From: Sedimenticola sp.
Lineage (GTDB): Bacteria > Pseudomonadota > Gammaproteobacteria > Chromatiales > Chromatiaceae
Direction: 5' to 3'
Assembly: GCA_027083925.1 (NCBI GenBank)
Contig: JALWMK010000122.1
Span: 1 to 64,000, forward strand
DNA: 64,000 bases
A program made the position numbers and the translations under genes. Shown here piece after piece: positions 61,398 to 64,000 of the stretch (position 1 is the first letter of the stretch; each line of letters opens with the position of its first letter). The notes under the pieces were generated by a model, which saw only the letters and a program-made list of their open reading frames with translations, made no database searches and had not been told where the DNA came from.

Positions 61398-62159
61398 TCA
61401 GTATTCAGAAGCATCCTCACCGAAAATATGTACAGAATGACCGATGCCAAACTGCAGCGCTTCCACCGCACTTCCCTGATTTACCGCGATTTCGATTAAA
61501 TCAATGGAATTTACATAGCAAAACAACTCGCCGACTGCCACAGAGGAAAAGGTAGGGGCCCGCCATATGCGCTGCTCGCCAACTACCAGCCCATGGAAAT
61601 CCGGGGCGCTGCTTGCAAAAATCCCTGTCATGGCGTTGCCGAATCCGTCGATATAGATGATCTCCTCAAGATTGGATGGCCAGGATGCGCCGACCATGGC
61701 TTCTCTCTCCATCGGCCGTAGTTGCGGAATCTTCCCTTGGGCAATCATCCCCGCAACCGGCGCAAAAACGTCACGGCCATGAAAACTGGCGGATACCACT
61801 GGCATAAGGGATGGATCGATCTCCCACAAAGAGCAGTCACCCGCATGGGCAGGCAGCATCGACAGTAGCCCGTTGTCCGGAGCGACATACCAGCGCCTGC
61901 CGATATTCAGACAAAGAGCCTTGCGGACGCTGCCAACGCCAGGATCCACGACCGCCACCACTACCGCATGTTCCGGCAGATACCGGGACAACGCCGCCAG
62001 CAAATAAGCCCCGGCTCGTGGATTTGCAAATGGCACATCACACATCAGATTCACGACCCTGACATCCTGGCCGGATTCAAGCAATACGGACTCCATCTGC
62101 CCAAGATAGGGACCCTTGATTCCGAAATCGGTAAAAAAATAGAGGATCGGAATGGACAT
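61398..62159 (-). CDS. SAM hydroxide adenosyltransferase family protein (DUF62)
   Basis: The 253-residue protein belongs to the DUF62/fluorinase-like fold, whose members cut S-adenosylmethionine to adenosine and methionine using hydroxide. Family motifs: FFTDFGIKGPYLGQM, VDPGVGSVRKAL, SFHGRDVFAPVAG, YIDGFGNAMT and FCYVNSIDLIEIAVNQGSA. Its substrate in vivo is not certain. It reads on the same strand as rplQ but lies beyond the rplQ terminator. Confidence 0.9.
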   Translation of the reverse strand: MSIPILYFFTDFGIKGPYLGQMESVLLESGQDVRVVNLMCDVPFANPRAGAYLLAALSRYLPEHAVVVAVVDPGVGSVRKALCLNIGRRWYVAPDNGLLSMLPAHAGDCSLWEIDPSLMPVVSASFHGRDVFAPVAGMIAQGKIPQLRPMEREAMVGASWPSNLEEIIYIDGFGNAMTGIFASSAPDFHGLVVGEQRIWRAPTFSSVAVGELFCYVNSIDLIEIAVNQGSAVEALQFGIGHSVHIFGEDASEY

Positions 62160-62205
62160 GCCCCCAGTCTATCCCATGTCTGCAGCATGCGGCATACCCT
62201 GTGCA

Positions 62206-62235
62206 TAAAAAAACCGGGCATTCGCCCGGCTTTTC
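62206..62235 (-). terminator. Rho-independent terminator of rpsD-rpoA-rplQ
   Basis: On the minus strand the stem CCGGGC-gaat-GCCCGG is followed by a TTTTTTTA run. It lies 25 bases after the rplQ stop. On the plus strand the same stem is followed by a shorter TTTT, so it may work weakly in both directions. Confidence 0.9.
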
Positions 62236-62259
62236 TTATGCTGCTATCTGCTGCTGGAA

Positions 62260-62652
62260 TCAATCTTCAAAGAGTTCCTCGGTATCTTCACTGATGGGGC
62301 GATCCACCAGCTCGACATAGGCCATTGGCGCCTTGTCACCACTGCGGTATCCACATTTCAGAATGCGCAGGTAGCCGCCCTGGCGCTCCTGGTAGCGGGG
62401 GCCAAGTTCGGCAAACAATTTCCCCACCGCCGCGGCATCACGCAGGCGGGAAAACGCCAGGCGCCGCTTGGCAACGTTGTCCTGCTTGGCCATGGTGATC
62501 AATGGCTCGGCAACGCGGCGCAGCTCCTTGGCTTTCGGCAAGGTGGTCTTGATCATTTCGTGCTCGATAAGAGACACCGCCATGTTGCGATACATGGCTT
62601 TGCGGTGAGAACTATTTCTGTTTAGTTGCCGTCCGGCTTTGCGGTGACGCAT
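62260..62652 (-). CDS. rplQ: 50S ribosomal protein L17
   Basis: The 130-residue sequence begins [24 protein letters not shown], the L17 signature, and includes [30 protein letters not shown]. The acidic tail ([10 protein letters not shown]) is normal for the class. It is the last gene of the alpha operon. Confidence 0.98.
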   Translation of the reverse strand: MRHRKAGRQLNRNSSHRKAMYRNMAVSLIEHEMIKTTLPKAKELRRVAEPLITMAKQDNVAKRRLAFSRLRDAAAVGKLFAELGPRYQERQGGYLRILKCGYRSGDKAPMAYVELVDRPISEDTEELFED

Positions 62653-62696
62653 GGGTCGACTTTCCTGAGTAAAGGTTGAATTTCAACAGACAGCGA

Positions 62697-63707
62697 TTAT
62701 TTCGCTACCAGTTCCTGTATGTTTTCCGGTGGCCAGTTTTCCAGCCGCACGCCCAGCGACAAACCGCGGGTCGCCAGTACGTCCTTGATTTCATTGAGCG
62801 ATTTTTTACCCAGATTCGGGGTTTTGAGCAACTCCACTTCCGTGCGCTGAATCAGGTCACCGATAAGAAAAATATTTTCTGCCTTGAGGCAGTTGGCAGA
62901 TCGTACTGTCAGCTCCAGATCATCCACAGGACGCAGCAGGATCGGATCGATGGCAGGCGCTTCCGGTTCCGCAATATGATCATCCTCCGGGCCGATTTCT
63001 TCCAGATAGACGAAGGCTTCAAGCTGCTTCTGCAGAATAGTCGCAGAACGACGAATCGCGTCTTCCGGATCAATCGTGCCATTGGTCTCGATGTCGATGA
63101 CCAGGCGATCCAGATCGGTGCGCTGCTCGACCCGGGCAGACTCTACGCTGTAGGAAACACGCAATACCGGGCTGAACGAAGCGTCCAGCTGCAGATAGCC
63201 AATGGGACGGTCTTCACCGGCAGCGCTCTCGCGGCTGGAAGAGGCTTCATAACCGCGTCCACGGCGCACCTTGAGCAGCATACTCAACTCGCCCTTTTCG
63301 GTAAGATGGGCTATCACATGGTCGGGATTCACTACATCCACACCATGGCTGAGCTGTATATCACCGGCGGTAACGACGGCAGGCCCCTTCACCTTGAGTG
63401 TCAGCTCTGCATCGTCACGGTCTTCCATGACAATCGCCACACCCTTAAGGTTGAGGAGGATTTCCAATACATCTTCCTGCACCCCTTCAATGCCGCTGTA
63501 CTCATGCAGCACATTCTCGATTTCCGCATCGACAATGGCGCAACCCGGCATGGATGACAGCAGGATACGGCGCAGTGCATTTCCCAGGGTGTGACCAAAA
63601 CCTCTTTCCAGAGGCTCCAGAGACACTTTGGAGCGACGATCATTGACCTTGTCCACGCCGATAATGCGTGGCTTTAAAAAATCTGTGACGGAATCCGCCA
63701 TGAACAT
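62697..63707 (-). CDS. rpoA: DNA-directed RNA polymerase subunit alpha
   Basis: Alpha dimerises to start polymerase assembly and its C-terminal domain contacts UP elements and activators. The 336 residues include [30 protein letters not shown] in the N-terminal domain and the C-terminal domain motif [35 protein letters not shown]. It lies between rpsD and rplQ as in most proteobacteria. Confidence 0.98.
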   Translation of the reverse strand: MFMADSVTDFLKPRIIGVDKVNDRRSKVSLEPLERGFGHTLGNALRRILLSSMPGCAIVDAEIENVLHEYSGIEGVQEDVLEILLNLKGVAIVMEDRDDAELTLKVKGPAVVTAGDIQLSHGVDVVNPDHVIAHLTEKGELSMLLKVRRGRGYEASSSRESAAGEDRPIGYLQLDASFSPVLRVSYSVESARVEQRTDLDRLVIDIETNGTIDPEDAIRRSATILQKQLEAFVYLEEIGPEDDHIAEPEAPAIDPILLRPVDDLELTVRSANCLKAENIFLIGDLIQRTEVELLKTPNLGKKSLNEIKDVLATRGLSLGVRLENWPPENIQELVAK

Positions 63708-63718
63708 ACCTTCCTAGC

Positions 63719-64000
63719 TTACTTGGAATAAAGCTCGACAATGAGCTGCTCGTTGATTTCTGCTGGCAGATCAACACGCTCGGGAACCCGTTTGAATGTG
63801 CCGCTCATGCCTTTCACATCCACCTCGACCCAATCGGGAAAACCGTATTGCCCGGCCAGCGCAAGGGCATTGGCGATACGCGCCTGTTTGCGGGATTTTT
63901 CACCCACAGTTACGACGTCATCAGCCTGCACGCGATAGGAGGCAACATTAACAACCTCGCCATTGACTTCAATCGCCTTGTGGCTGACAAGCTGACGCGC
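63719..64000 (-). CDS. rpsD: 30S ribosomal protein S4, C-terminal part
   Basis: The reading frame enters from the right edge of the window, so only about 93 C-terminal codons are seen. They cover most of the S4 RNA-binding domain ([29 protein letters not shown]) and end with the normal S4 C-terminus ([16 protein letters not shown]). The track's short ORF at 63719-63931 is the tail of this gene. It continues beyond base 64000. Confidence 0.95.
   Translation of the reverse strand, partial: ARQLVSHKAIEVNGEVVNVASYRVQADDVVTVGEKSRKQARIANALALAGQYGFPDWVEVDVKGMSGTFKRVPERVDLPAEINEQLIVELYSK

Noticed and set aside
1-64000. CRISPR arrays, tRNA or rRNA genes
   Set aside because: No regularly spaced direct repeats and no cloverleaf or rRNA sequence were recognised by eye; a tRNAscan or CRISPR search was not possible.

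Overview
The window is a chromosomal segment of a gammaproteobacterium. The housekeeping order is typical of that class: def-fmt-rsmB, smg-topA-tsaC, lysA-dapF-DUF484-xerC, hslVU, ubiE-ubiJ-ubiB, gpmI-envC-ctpA, secB-gpsA-trmL, ntrBC and rpsD-rpoA-rplQ. A qmoA-qmoB-hdrC-hdrB cluster, which belongs to electron transfer around APS reductase, and a rhodanese next to a BigR/SqrR-like regulator point to a sulfur-oxidising member, perhaps Chromatiales- or Sedimenticola/Thiolapillus-like. That placement is inference; no marker here proves a genus.

Layout. 0.3-2.1 kb: a MITE-like repeat, an ECF sigma factor, yajQ and a small membrane-anchored protein. 2.2-11.9 kb (minus strand): def-fmt-rsmB-DUF4390-ntrY-ntrX-trkA-trkH, a tightly overlapping series joining translation start/rRNA modification, a two-component system and K+ uptake. 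12.4-18.3 kb (plus): a LysM protein, dprA, smg, topA and tsaC. 18.4-23.5 kb (minus): qmoA-qmoB-hdrC-hdrB.

23.6-28.2 kb is an accessory island unlike the rest. It holds an MNT/HEPN toxin-antitoxin pair with the toxin broken by a nonsense codon, a run of three integron-type attC sites bounding two nearly identical cassettes without an integrase in view, an AT-rich NB-ARC-like NTPase gene cut off by an 814-bp IS200-like (RAYT-type) element, and an orphan BrnA antitoxin behind a BrnT toxin remnant. A solo copy of the element's end lies 2.2 kb away.

28.2-36.3 kb: moaE behind a long dyad, a lipoprotein sulfatase, a DUF533 protein, a carboxylesterase, then lptM-lysA-methyltransferase-dapF-DUF484-xerC with stop/start overlaps. 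36.4-39.5 kb: the anaerobic ribonucleotide reductase locus. It has an FNR-like site and a pair of NrdR boxes 32 bp apart, a second MITE inserted at the edge of the downstream box, nrdD without its glycyl-radical end, a separate 54-residue glycyl-radical peptide, and nrdG. 40-47.7 kb: hslVU, DUF971, ubiE-ubiJ-ubiB, an unknown membrane-anchored protein and a DJ-1/PfpI protein. 47.8-57.8 kb: ctpA-envC-gpmI, an ArsR regulator, rhodanese-secB-gpsA, trmL, a class 1 dihydroorotate dehydrogenase and an HDOD protein. 57.9-64 kb (minus): ntrC-ntrB, a DUF4124 protein with a DPDF repeat, a SAM hydroxide adenosyltransferase family protein and rplQ-rpoA-rpsD (partial).

A family of about 20-bp palindromes (core CCTGAATCC-NN-GG[A/G]TTCAGG) occurs five times, all between genes and mostly just upstream of start codons. 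I saw no tRNA, rRNA or CRISPR array.
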